A stretch of DNA of 64,000 nucleotides from PWQG01 sp050486205 (GCA_050486205.1 JBJHCW010000002.1:248001-312000), one strand, 5' to 3'. Positions 17,901 through 25,655 are shown, numbered from the stretch's first letter. Notes: generated by a model not told the origin, from the sequence alone. Program-made: numbers and translations.

Positions 17901-18337
17901 ACCGACGAAGTACCCTCAATACCTGACACATGGCGCCGTCCATTGACCAGTGTCAACGTGCGACCGGTACCCAGTCCGCGCAGGTTCAGGGCGCTGCCGC
18001 CCTGGTTGCTGGCACGGCCGACGTTGGCAGCCTGACCGTCCAGCGAGTTTGTACTGGTTACCGACGACAACAGAGCCGGATTCTCATTCAGCACCTCACC
18101 GATGTCTACTGAGCCGGAATTGGAAAGATCTTCGGCACTGATCACTGAAATGGGTTGTGGTGCCGTGGTGTAATCGGCGCGCTGCAAGCGGCTACCGGTG
18201 ACCACAACTTCCTCCATCATGGAGTCGGCACCAGCTTGTTGAGCATGTACGTGTGGGGTAATTGCTGCACTGGCGCATAGTGCAATCAGGGTTCTGAGGC
18301 GCCAGCGACCGACATTTATGGGATGCCTGGTACTCAT
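14903..18337 (-). CDS. TonB-dependent outer-membrane receptor
   Basis: The 1144-residue product (ATG 18337, GGAGA 5 nt upstream; an apparent TTG start further up is rejected) has a signal peptide ending HVHAQ. It continues with a TonB-box-like start (MEEVVVTGSRL), a plug domain (QPISVISAEDL; LNLRGLGTGRTLTLVNGRR; VEVLTGGASAVYGADAVTGVVNF) and a large beta-barrel ending in the terminal aromatic NYYVGLNWQF. Such receptors take up scarce ligands using TonB energy. The ligand is unknown; as first gene of the cluster, a guanidino compound, peptide or metal complex is plausible. The size and the plug resemble the peptide/Oar-like marine receptors rather than siderophore receptors. Confidence 0.93.
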   Translation of the reverse strand: MSTRHPINVGRWRLRTLIALCASAAITPHVHAQQAGADSMMEEVVVTGSRLQRADYTTAPQPISVISAEDLSNSGSVDIGEVLNENPALLSSVTSTNSLDGQAANVGRASNQGGSALNLRGLGTGRTLTLVNGRRHVSGIEGTSSVDVSTIPSALIERVEVLTGGASAVYGADAVTGVVNFVLRNDFEGAEIDFRPGISERGDAATGSLRALFGRNFAENRGNVSLALQHDYSDGLRAGDRRFLSDGGRLGNDVNPDLRFQRGDINPNDTPNFAQYYNFDNTGLFPWGLRIPTASSFESSFQSEFGEAPNLTPAELALIERSATATPRALLPGRTFNITSPYGVVAIGDFGSAEFPLGSEPDLDGDGTPDCLQSFTGYNSSLGGAASFGAAGGCWFIDADGNLVPYVDGLVAGNFNQFGAEQSYIAPNRPYVIPKDQKYSVNLNAFYELTDRAELFVESKYSFHEVTFGGGGHMATDLLYGSPENPFLPEPLRPFANNSGVSFVGPGGLYISRDSDDWGRSESTNRRHTYRLVTGLRGTMDVMGGMDYEIAANYGRFERSYRSPETRITDRFFAAIDVVTDPSTGQPVCRSDLDPTAYPYTTPFNFPAYLGGRAYSPFFTFQPGDGQCQPANIWGGEGAISQEAIDFFTYVREVDETIEQSVISGYVAGDTRDFFSLPGGAIAFAFGGEWREERSSQSFDDYDRGILPVSGVTVDGTPFQAGDWVGDVSNASSLGASANARLLNTSASYDVWDVFAEFEFPILAGIPFAEELTVNAAGRRADYSTFGSTDTWGTGVVWAPVDDVRLRANYSQAVRVPNLFELFSPEQGQNFRPRDPCDVSQINSAPDPAVRQANCVAHLQSFNVSQSNIFDSQGNYAFVDPLSAGFAGVTGGNRNLEPEEATTQTFGVVLQPRWVPGLALSVDYWDIEIDGAINSISAQNTVESCYDSPSIDNPFCDLFLRNPEPTSAQSGGFTFLRQTQLNFGQALARGVDANVGYSFNINEYRIRLTAAASKQLKLTFIEPTNPGQEPTVNEDIGALRRPEWSGQFSVNVANGPYSASWRGQYLGAQTMSGRPSVALNNFGDRAYTGDFWSHNVSANYQFSEAMRFYGGIGNVTNAKPFPTERAYPVSPVGRNYYVGLNWQF

Positions 18338-18402
18338 TAGTCTCTCCAATCAAATTAGCTGTTAGCTCCAGCAAGTGGGGGCTGGATCCGTTACGACTTG
18401 GT

Positions 18403-18418
18403 GGTGACCTGGGTCACC
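18403..18418. promoter_or_regulatory. Dyad GGTGACC-N2-GGTCACC upstream of the receptor gene
   Basis: Perfect 7-bp inverted arms with a 2-bp centre lie 66-81 bp upstream of the receptor ATG, where a repressor or activator of the cluster would bind. The remaining sequence between 18338 and 18633 contains an AT-rich stretch (about 18480-18515) and a short tandem repeat but no gene. Confidence 0.45.
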
Positions 18419-18599
18419 GGACGGCTAGGCTGATCTTTGGAGATCTTGGCGCACTGGGAAGTTAGCAAGGGTTATGCCAAGAATTTATTCTTTTATTTTT
18501 CAATCGATTGGGTAATACGGCCTGGGGCGGCCGATGAACGCTTGTCCCAAATCAGTGCGCAATTGAGGGTTGGCTCACCAGAAGGGCGCAGCGTCCATG

Positions 18600-18625
18600 C
18601 ACTCAATCAGGGCACTCAATCAGGG
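18600..18625. repeat. Two tandem copies of CACTCAATCAGGG
   Basis: A 13-bp unit is repeated exactly at 18600-18612 and 18613-18625, just downstream of the cysQ stop codon on the minus strand. It looks like a simple local duplication; no function is visible. Confidence 0.8.
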
Positions 18626-18633
18626 CGCGCAGG

Positions 18634-19473
18634 TCAGGCGCTTTTTACAACTTCGGACCACGGGAAGTGAGGATCACCCACGGCAATAAAGTGTGGATTG
18701 AGCAGGCTGTCCTTGCTGTTGTAGGCCAGCTGCCGGCAGTCAGTGGTATAAATGTCACCGCCTGCAGCGCGTAGCACGGCATGAGCTGCCGCTGTGTCCC
18801 ACTCAGAGGTTGGCGCCAGACGCGGATACAGGTCTGCTGCGCCACTTGCCAGCAAACAGATCTTCAGCGAACTGCCCATGCTCACCTTTTCCACTTCAGC
18901 AAAACGCCTCGACAGTCTGTCCAGCAGCGGCGCGAGCGCATCATCACCGTGCCGGCGACTGACCATCACGCGCAAGCTTCTTATGCCGGAAACGGACCGT
19001 GCATGAATGCTTTCCTCGTCGGCGCCACGCAGGCGTTGCCAGGCGCCGTCATCAACAATGCCGCTGTAGGTGGTGCCATTGGCTGGCACATGCACCACAC
19101 CCAGCACCGGCTGACCATCACGGATCAGGGCAATATTCACGGTAAACTCACCGTTACGACTGATGAACTCCCGCGTGCCATCCAGAGGATCCACCAGCCA
19201 GTAGAGTGACCAGCGGCTGCGCACCGAGTGAGGCACAGCGTCAGACTCCTCGGACAACACCGGAATGTCCGGTGTCATCTGCTGCAGACTGCTGACAATC
19301 AGCCGGTGCGACCGTGTATCGGCCTCAGTGATCGGTGAGTCATCGTTCTTGATGTCAACCTCCATAGGCGTGTCACGGTTGTAGACGTGCATGATTTCCT
19401 GACCCGCGCCAATGGCCACGGCCACAACAGAATGCAGCAGGTCTCGATTGACAGTTTCCATGATGTCATCCAT
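18634..19473 (-). CDS. cysQ: 3'(2'),5'-bisphosphate nucleotidase CysQ
   Basis: CysQ dephosphorylates adenosine 3',5'-bisphosphate, a by-product of sulfate assimilation, in the cytoplasm or at the inner membrane. The 279-residue product has the inositol-monophosphatase-fold motifs: SPITEADTRSH, VLSEES, VDPLDGTREFI and, near the C-terminus, SEWDTAAAHAVLRAAGG. It is a single gene, divergent from yrfG. A second ATG four codons in (19461) is an equally good start. Confidence 0.93.
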   Translation of the reverse strand: MDDIMETVNRDLLHSVVAVAIGAGQEIMHVYNRDTPMEVDIKNDDSPITEADTRSHRLIVSSLQQMTPDIPVLSEESDAVPHSVRSRWSLYWLVDPLDGTREFISRNGEFTVNIALIRDGQPVLGVVHVPANGTTYSGIVDDGAWQRLRGADEESIHARSVSGIRSLRVMVSRRHGDDALAPLLDRLSRRFAEVEKVSMGSSLKICLLASGAADLYPRLAPTSEWDTAAAHAVLRAAGGDIYTTDCRQLAYNSKDSLLNPHFIAVGDPHFPWSEVVKSA

Positions 19474-19598
19474 TGTTTATGACTGATTTGGCCCGACTCT
19501 CTCCCTGATTCTATATATAAGTTGACTCCCTAAACAGTCGAAAAAAAAGTACCATGGCAACAGTTCGCTGCGAATCACCGATTACACGAGACGTCAAA

Positions 19599-20279
19599 AT
19601 GATCAGCTGGTCAGACATCAACACCGATATTGATACAGTCATGTTCGACATGGACGGCACGCTGCTGGATCTGCATTTTGACAACTATTTCTGGGAATAC
19701 CTGGTGCCCGCCACCTATGGCCAGCGCCACGGCCTGAGTGTTGAACAGGCATGGGAAAGGATCATGGGGCAGTATCGCCAGATGCACGGCACCCTGAACT
19801 GGTACTGCATCGACTTCTGGTCCGAAACACTGAAAATGGACATCCAGGGCATGAAGGTCAAGCTGCGAGAGAAGATTGCGCTGCGGCCAAATGTCACCAC
19901 TGTGCTCGAACAGTTGCGGATACATAACAAGAAAGTCCTGCTGGTGACCAACGCTCACCCGGGCAGCCTGTCACTGAAGATGGAACACACCGGTCTGGAC
20001 GTGCACTTTGACCGTATCATCAGCTCGCACACACTTGGGCTGGCCAAGGAACACGAAGGTTTCTGGAGTACCTTGCAGCAAGTGGAACACTACGAACCGG
20101 CGCGCACCCTGCTTGTGGACGACACACTGCCAGTGCTGCGCCGGGCGCAGCTTGAGGGTATACAACACCTGCTGGCAATTCACCAGCCAGACAGCCAGCG
20201 CCCACCGCTGACCCCGGAAGAGTTCCCCCAATTGCACGATTTCCAGCAGATCCTGCCAATTCAGAGGACAAATGACTGA
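19599..20279 (+). CDS. yrfG: HAD-family GMP/IMP nucleotidase YrfG
   Basis: The 226-residue product belongs to the haloacid dehalogenase phosphatases and dephosphorylates purine nucleotides. It carries the nucleophile motif DMDGTLLDL, the cap segment LNWYCIDFWSE shared with E. coli YrfG, motif II (LLVTNAHP) and motif IV (LLVDDTLPVL). I chose the ATG at 19599 because the family starts about 10 residues before the DMDGT motif; 15 upstream codons from 19554 show no similarity. The stop overlaps the hslR start. Confidence 0.9.
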   Translation: MISWSDINTDIDTVMFDMDGTLLDLHFDNYFWEYLVPATYGQRHGLSVEQAWERIMGQYRQMHGTLNWYCIDFWSETLKMDIQGMKVKLREKIALRPNVTTVLEQLRIHNKKVLLVTNAHPGSLSLKMEHTGLDVHFDRIISSHTLGLAKEHEGFWSTLQQVEHYEPARTLLVDDTLPVLRRAQLEGIQHLLAIHQPDSQRPPLTPEEFPQLHDFQQILPIQRTND

Positions 20280-20673
20280 CGACAGAAAACAGACGAAGGT
20301 GCGTCTGGACAAGTGGCTGTGGGCGGCGCGTTTCTTCAAGACCCGCGCCCTGGCCAAACAGGCGGTTGAATCAGGCAAGGTGCAGAGTGACGGCCAGAAA
20401 ATGAAACCGGGTCGCGAGATTGCCATGGGCATCATGCTTACCATACGCCAGGGTTGGGATGAACGGACTGTGGAGGTGATCGACCTGTCGGAACAGCGCA
20501 GAGGTGCACCCGAGGCGCAGCAGCTCTACCGCGAGACTGCCGAGAGCATGGAAAAGCGCGAAAAACTTGCACAGCAGCGAAAAGCGCAGGCCATCACAGT
20601 GCAGGATCACAACAAGCCCGACAAGCGCGATCGACGCCTTCGCCAGCGCATCAAACAGGGCGATTTTGACTAG
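20272..20673 (+). CDS. hslR: Heat shock protein 15 homologue HslR (S4 RNA-binding)
   Basis: HslR binds stalled 50S subunits carrying nascent chains and helps recycle them. The 133-residue product has the S4 domain at residues 9-70 (VRLDKWLWAARFFKTRALAKQA) and a basic, charged tail. It overlaps yrfG by 8 bp. In E. coli hslO follows hslR; here hslO is absent and pckA comes next. Confidence 0.92.
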   Translation: MTDDRKQTKVRLDKWLWAARFFKTRALAKQAVESGKVQSDGQKMKPGREIAMGIMLTIRQGWDERTVEVIDLSEQRRGAPEAQQLYRETAESMEKREKLAQQRKAQAITVQDHNKPDKRDRRLRQRIKQGDFD

Positions 20674-20725
20674 CCAGACAGCCGCATGACATGGCCATCT
20701 CGCGGTATCCAGCCCCTTGCTTTTT

Positions 20726-20734
20726 TGGCATAAT
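20726..20734 (+). promoter_or_regulatory. Extended -10 promoter element before pckA
   Basis: TGG followed by CATAAT forms an extended -10 element about 38 bp before the pckA ATG. No good -35 is seen, which is normal for extended -10 promoters. The implied leader is about 30 nt. Confidence 0.45.
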
Positions 20735-20771
20735 GCGGGCTTCCCTAAAAAGACTGTCAGGAATTCCCGGT

Positions 20772-22346
20772 ATGACCCAGATTACCCAGGACATTACTCA
20801 GGAAAACAATCGCACCATTTACCGGAACCTCTCCCCCAGCCACCTGATTGAACTGGCCGTCCAACGCCGGGAAGGTGAGCTTGCCGACAGCGGTGCACTG
20901 GTAGTCGAAACCGGCGAACGAACAGGCCGCAGCCCCAGGGACCGTTTTATCGTCCAGGAGTCCAGCACCGCCAGCGAGATTGACTGGGGCGCGGTGAACC
21001 AGCCTTTTGACCCGGAAAAGTTTGACGCGCTCTGGCAGCGTGTCAGTGACTACCTTGCTGACAAGGACATTTTTGTTGCCGAGCTTCATGTTGGCGCGGA
21101 CAAGGATCACTACCTGCCGGTGCAGGTCACGGCACAATATGCCTGGCACTGCCTTTTCGGCAGCACACTCTTCATCAAGCCGGGCGACAATTACAATCCT
21201 TCATCCAAGGAGGTCTGGCAGGTACTGAGCGCACCGGAGTTCACCTGTGACCCGACACGCGACGGCACCAACTCCGATGGTGCAGTGATCATCAATTTTG
21301 CCGAGCGGCGGGTGCTTCTGGCCGGTATGCGTTACGCCGGGGAAATGAAAAAATCCATGTTTTCTGTGCAGAACTTCCTGCTGCCAGCCAAGGACGTACT
21401 GCCCATGCACTGCTCGGCCAATGTCGGCGAGGACGGTGATGTCTGCCTGTTCTTTGGCCTGTCCGGTACCGGCAAAACCACATTGTCAGCTGACCCGACA
21501 CGTTTTCTGATCGGCGACGACGAACACGGCTGGGGCAAGGGCACTGTGTTCAACCTGGAAGGCGGTTGCTACGCAAAATGTATTGATCTGAGCAAGGAAA
21601 ACGAGCCGGTCATCTGGGACGCCATCAAGTTCGGCGCGGTGATCGAGAACGTCATCATCGACAGGGAAAGCCGCACACCGGATTACAGCGACACCACCCT
21701 GACCCAGAACACACGCTGCTGTTACCCGCTGACTCATATCGAAAGCCGGGTGCCGGAAAATCGCGCCGGGGAGCCCAAGGCGATCATATTCCTGACCTGC
21801 GACCTGACCGGCGTTCTGCCACCGGTGTCGATCCTGTCCAAGGAAGCGGCTGCGTACCACTTTCTCAGCGGTTATACCGCACTGGTGGGTTCCACTGAGG
21901 TAGGCGCTGGCGATGGCATCAAGTCAACATTCTCAAACTGTTTCGGCGCGCCGTTTTTCCCGCGCCCGGCCGGCGTCTATGCAGAGCTGCTGATCAAACG
22001 GGTGCAGGAATTCGACAGCCAGGTCTACCTGGTCAACACCGGCTGGACCGGCGGGCCACATGGTGTGGGCAAGCGCTTCAGCATCCCCACTACCCGCGCC
22101 GTATTGGCCGCGGTACAGAGCGGCGCGCTGCGTGACGTGGAAACCGAACACCTGCCGGGCATCAATCTTACAATACCCAGGTCTGTTCCCGGCGTTGACT
22201 CCCGCCTGCTCAACCCAAGAGACACCTGGGCCGACAAGGCGGCCTATGATGCCAAGGCCAAAGACCTGATCAAGCAGTTCAATAACAATTTCAGCCGCTT
22301 CGACGTGCCAGACGCCATTGTAGCGGCTGGACCACAAGGCAACTGA
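20772..22346 (+). CDS. pckA: Phosphoenolpyruvate carboxykinase (ATP)
   Basis: PckA converts oxaloacetate and ATP to phosphoenolpyruvate, the first step of gluconeogenesis. The product has 524 residues from ATG 20772 (AGGAA 9 nt upstream). It shows the kinase-1 loop (FGLSGTGKTTLSADP), the kinase-2 metal site (LIGDDEHGWG), the PEPCK signature around NVGEDGDVCLFF and the adenine-binding RFSIPTTRA region. A longer in-frame reading from 20691 lies over the promoter and is rejected. The presence of the ATP form fits growth on organic acids or amino acids. Confidence 0.96.
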   Translation: MTQITQDITQENNRTIYRNLSPSHLIELAVQRREGELADSGALVVETGERTGRSPRDRFIVQESSTASEIDWGAVNQPFDPEKFDALWQRVSDYLADKDIFVAELHVGADKDHYLPVQVTAQYAWHCLFGSTLFIKPGDNYNPSSKEVWQVLSAPEFTCDPTRDGTNSDGAVIINFAERRVLLAGMRYAGEMKKSMFSVQNFLLPAKDVLPMHCSANVGEDGDVCLFFGLSGTGKTTLSADPTRFLIGDDEHGWGKGTVFNLEGGCYAKCIDLSKENEPVIWDAIKFGAVIENVIIDRESRTPDYSDTTLTQNTRCCYPLTHIESRVPENRAGEPKAIIFLTCDLTGVLPPVSILSKEAAAYHFLSGYTALVGSTEVGAGDGIKSTFSNCFGAPFFPRPAGVYAELLIKRVQEFDSQVYLVNTGWTGGPHGVGKRFSIPTTRAVLAAVQSGALRDVETEHLPGINLTIPRSVPGVDSRLLNPRDTWADKAAYDAKAKDLIKQFNNNFSRFDVPDAIVAAGPQGN

Positions 22347-22348
22347 TT

Positions 22349-23929
22349 TTGAGCGATTCCTTCGCGGCAGCGCTGGACCATTTCTCCCTGCCCGGATTCA
22401 GTTCCGGGTGGGGGCACATCCAGCGCGGCATCGAGAAAGAGAGCCTGCGCGTCACGCCGCACAGCCGGCTGGCACAAACACCTCATCCGCAGGCCCTGGG
22501 CTCGGCGCTGACTCATCCCTTTATCACCACAGACTACTCCGAAGCGCTGATCGAACTCATCACACCGGTTTTTGATGATATCGACGAGTGCCTTGAGTTT
22601 CTGGCCGACCTGCATCGCTATGTGTACCGGCACCTGCCCGATGACGAACTGCTTTGGGTAGCCAGCATGCCGTGCTTTCTGGAGAGCGAAAAAGACATCC
22701 CACTGGCCAGGTACGGCGATTCCAATATCGGCAGACTGAAGACCCTTTATCGGGAAGGACTGGGCCATCGTTACGGTCGCCTGATGCAGACCATTTCCGG
22801 TATACACTACAACTTTTCCATGCCAGAGAGCTTCTGGACCGCCTACCGCGATCTGCACAGCCCTGGTGAAGACCTGCAGACATTCAGAACCCGCCACTAT
22901 CTGCACCTGATCCGCAACTTCCATCGCTATTCCTGGTTGCTGTTGTACCTTTTTGGTGCCTCGCCGGCAGTGTGCCGCTGCTTCACCCGCAACCGCCCGC
23001 ATAACCTCGAAGACTTCAACGACAGCACGCTGTACAAACCTCATGCAACCTGTCTGAGAATGGGTAATCTGGGCTACCGCAGCGATGCCCAGGGCTCGAT
23101 TTTCATCTGCTACAACGAACTGGACAATTACATCGACAGCCTGGGCCAGGCTATGTCCACGCCCTACCCCTCCTACGAAACCATCGGGCTAAAACGTGGC
23201 GATCACTACCTCCAGATGAACAGCAACCTGCTGCAACTGGAAAACGAGTTCTATGCCACGATCCGCCCCAAGCGCACCGGTCCCAGTGGCAAGCGCCCGC
23301 TGAGTCTGCTGCTGGAAAATGGTATTGAGTACATCGAAGTGCGGGCGCTGGACCTGAACCCCTTTCTGCCACTGGGTATAGACGCAGAGCAGATCCGCTT
23401 CCTGGACAGCTTCCTGCTCTATTGCCTGCTGTCGGACAGCCCGGTCTGCACCGAAGAGGAATACTTTGAAGTGGCCGAAAACCTTACCCGCACCGTTGAA
23501 CAGGGCAGGGATCCCGCGCTGGAGCTCAGCCACAAGGGCAAGGCGGTGAAACTGCGAACCTGGGCCAATGAGCTGCTCAATGGCACTCGCCACAGCGCCG
23601 CCCTGCTGGATCATGCCAATAATACCGACAGGTACAGCCAGTCGCTTGCCGCCCAGCAGGCCAAGGTCAAAGATGACAGCCTGACGCCCTCGGCGCAGAT
23701 CCTGGCCCGCATGCGCAGCAATGACGGTGGTTTTTCGGGTTTTGCCATGGGCTGCAGCAAACGCACCCGTGAGCAACTGATGTCCGTGCCACTCTCCGCT
23801 GAACGCCTTGAAACGTTCAGCGCTGCCAGCGCCCAGTCACTGAAGGATCAGCGTGACGTGGAAAGCGGGGACAGCGTCAGCTTTGATGATTTCCTGAAAC
23901 AGTGGAATGACTTCCGTGTTCGCGGTTGA
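22349..23929 (+). CDS. gshA: Glutamate-cysteine ligase GshA
   Basis: GshA makes gamma-glutamylcysteine in glutathione synthesis. The product has 526 residues with family segments GIEKESLRV, GSALTHPFITTDYSEALIELITP, SGIHYNFSMPESFW and YIEVRALDLNPF. The only start that keeps the conserved N-terminus is a TTG at 22349, two bases after the pckA stop, so initiation probably relies on coupling to pckA with a weak AAGG upstream. Glutathione is also the cofactor of the FosA protein encoded at 42674. Confidence 0.94.
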   Translation: MSDSFAAALDHFSLPGFSSGWGHIQRGIEKESLRVTPHSRLAQTPHPQALGSALTHPFITTDYSEALIELITPVFDDIDECLEFLADLHRYVYRHLPDDELLWVASMPCFLESEKDIPLARYGDSNIGRLKTLYREGLGHRYGRLMQTISGIHYNFSMPESFWTAYRDLHSPGEDLQTFRTRHYLHLIRNFHRYSWLLLYLFGASPAVCRCFTRNRPHNLEDFNDSTLYKPHATCLRMGNLGYRSDAQGSIFICYNELDNYIDSLGQAMSTPYPSYETIGLKRGDHYLQMNSNLLQLENEFYATIRPKRTGPSGKRPLSLLLENGIEYIEVRALDLNPFLPLGIDAEQIRFLDSFLLYCLLSDSPVCTEEEYFEVAENLTRTVEQGRDPALELSHKGKAVKLRTWANELLNGTRHSAALLDHANNTDRYSQSLAAQQAKVKDDSLTPSAQILARMRSNDGGFSGFAMGCSKRTREQLMSVPLSAERLETFSAASAQSLKDQRDVESGDSVSFDDFLKQWNDFRVRG

Positions 23930-23934
23930 TGGAG

Positions 23935-24477
23935 TCAGCGCTGCAGCACGTAGGAGGTAAAGTACAGCTCGGTGACACTGGAGGACAAACCCGGCCGATC
24001 CAGAAGATCCAGCGCATCGCGCACTTCTTTCAGCGCCTGGGCCCTGAGCGCCTCCTTGCCATCGGTTGAGGTGAGATCTTCCTCCAGCTGCTGCGAGAAC
24101 AGCAGCACCAGTCGATTGCGTATATAGGGCAGATGCCGCTCCAGTGCCACTTCGGCCGGCGGCCTGACCCGAAGGGTGACATCGGCCTTCAGATACTTGA
24201 GCCGACCACCCCCATCGTAGTTGGTGACAAAACTCGGCCCCAGCGACACATACAGACTGTTGCCCCGGCCACCGCCTGCCGGCAAGGTCGCGGAATCAGC
24301 TACAGGTCCGATTTCCTGAGCCTGGACCGGAGCCATCATGAACCAGGCGGCCACCAATACCGCGCACAGCACAACGCCGAACACCGATACACTGCCGACG
24401 TCCGACCACCCTCTTGAATGCTGTTGCCATCGCACCACGAACAGCCTTGTCACCATGTCTTGCACCTGAATTTCCAT
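23935..24477 (-). CDS. FliL-like membrane protein
   Basis: The product of up to 180 residues has one membrane segment (about residues 31-50, SVFGVVLCAVLVAAWFMM) and an exported domain with the FliL pattern: LYVSLGPSFVTNY, RLKYLKADVTLRV, HLPYIRNRLVLLFS and a C-terminal SSSVTELYFTSYVLQ. FliL proteins sit at the flagellar stator, but no other flagellar gene is in the window; stand-alone FliL-like genes are common in gammaproteobacteria. The gene is convergent with gshA (5 bp apart). The start may be an internal ATG at 24456. Confidence 0.8.
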   Translation of the reverse strand: MEIQVQDMVTRLFVVRWQQHSRGWSDVGSVSVFGVVLCAVLVAAWFMMAPVQAQEIGPVADSATLPAGGGRGNSLYVSLGPSFVTNYDGGGRLKYLKADVTLRVRPPAEVALERHLPYIRNRLVLLFSQQLEEDLTSTDGKEALRAQALKEVRDALDLLDRPGLSSSVTELYFTSYVLQR

Positions 24478-24614
24478 GAAGTCGCAGTCTGTGTATCGGC
24501 AGTTTGCCCCGTGCCTTGAACCCCTGCCGCCTCAATCGCTTGACAGGACAGGTGGAGCCGCTGGGCAGAGCAGGTTAGAATGGCCGGATTATACATCCAC
24601 GCGGAACCCGACCC

Positions 24615-25127
24615 ATGCTGGCCAGAATCAATGCCATGATGCCCAATCCACGTCTGCTCAACCTGCTGATTTTTATCGCCACGGTGGTCATCATCGCCGG
24701 CGCGCTCTACATGGAGCACGTGATGTTGCTTGAGCCCTGTGGTCTTTGTATTACCCAGCGCGTGTTTGTCATTCTCGCCGGTCTGGTCTGCCTGGCAGCA
24801 GCCATTCACAATCCCGGCAACAAGGGCCGGCGCAACTACGGTTACGGCGCCGCCGCCATGTGTGTGGCCGGCAGTTACTTTGCCATCCGCCAGATCTGGC
24901 TTCAGAGCCTGCCTGAAGACAGGGTTCCGGCCTGCGGCCCCGGCCTGGGTTACATGATGGAACATTTCCCGATGCGCGACACGCTGGCGTTCTTGCTGCA
25001 GGGCGATGGCAACTGTGCCGAAGTGCACTGGCGCTTTCTCGGGGTGTTCTCGATTCCTGAGCTGGCTTTGATGGGGTTCATTGCGCTGTTTGGGCTGTCG
25101 TTGTACCAGGCGCACCGGTCGGCTTAG
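24615..25127 (+). CDS. dsbB: Disulfide bond formation protein DsbB
   Basis: DsbB is the inner-membrane quinone oxidoreductase that re-oxidises DsbA. The 170-residue product has four membrane segments, the first periplasmic cysteine pair in EPCGLCITQR and the second pair in PACGPGLGYM and GNCAEVHW. Length and topology are standard. It stands alone upstream of the structured repeat pair. Confidence 0.95.
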   Translation: MLARINAMMPNPRLLNLLIFIATVVIIAGALYMEHVMLLEPCGLCITQRVFVILAGLVCLAAAIHNPGNKGRRNYGYGAAAMCVAGSYFAIRQIWLQSLPEDRVPACGPGLGYMMEHFPMRDTLAFLLQGDGNCAEVHWRFLGVFSIPELALMGFIALFGLSLYQAHRSA

Positions 25128-25149
25128 TAGTAATGGTGTGGTTGTACCC

Positions 25150-25333
25150 GCGGCTGGTGGTGAGGGACGGGAGCGGGATCGGCCATATCCGCCGGCGTTT
25201 TGTCGGCGCTGCGGAACTCGCACTGGCGCCAACGGGCACCAGCGCTCAGACAGTCCTCGCGACTACCCCGAAAAAACCCCACCGGATAAACATGGCCTGA
25301 TTGATCCCGCCCCCGTCCCTCACCACCAGCCGC
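25150..25333 (+). repeat. Structured element A with 31-bp terminal inverted repeats
   Basis: The ends 25150-25180 and 25303-25333 are reverse complements at 30 of 31 positions. The 122-nt interior folds further: GGCCAT (25181-25186) pairs with ATGGCC (25292-25297) and ATCC (25187-25190) with GGAT (25284-25287). Two internal hairpins lie near 25191-25207 and 25223-25242. Conserved single-stranded blocks are CGGCGCTGCGGAACTCGCA (25204-25222) and CGCTCAGACAGTCCTCGCGA (25243-25262). A related copy lies inverted at 25452-25632. No protein is encoded. It may be a structured RNA, a hairpin mobile element or both. Confidence 0.85.
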
Positions 25334-25451
25334 TGATCTACTGCCACATCCACACAAAGTCTGGTTCGCGCCTGTTCGCATGACTACCTGAGCAGGCCTG
25401 ACACAAACACAATTCAAGCTGGTAGCAGTGGGGCTAGGCACAGAAGTCGAG

Positions 25452-25632
25452 GCGCGGAGCCGGCGTGGGAGCCGGGCGATCAATCAGGCCCCGTGTATCC
25501 GTGGCCGGGGGACCGGGGATTTCGCGAGGACTGTCTGAGCGTTCGCGCCCATTGGCGCGGATGCGAGTTCCGCAGCGCCGGTCTCCCGACCGCGGATGGG
25601 GCCGATCGCCCACTGCCACGCCGGCTCCGCGC
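25452..25632 (-). repeat. Structured element B, inverted relative of element A
   Basis: The ends 25452-25481 and 25604-25632 are complementary (17 bp plus 8 bp with a small internal mismatch). Their sequence is unlike the ends of element A except for the inner GATC. The interior is again 122 nt and, read on the minus strand, aligns with A without a gap and with both conserved blocks intact. Where A has GGCCAT with ATGGCC, B has GGGGCC (25598-25603) with GGCCCC (25487-25492): both strands of the stem changed together. The 118 bp between the two elements holds no gene. Confidence 0.85.
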
Positions 25633-25655
25633 CCGCTCCGGGCATTCACCAGCCC

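Noticed and set aside
25124..25655. Several short frames on both strands between dsbB and the flavoprotein gene
   Set aside because: They run through the inverted structured elements and read as low-complexity Arg/Pro-rich products; RNA or DNA structure explains the sequence better.
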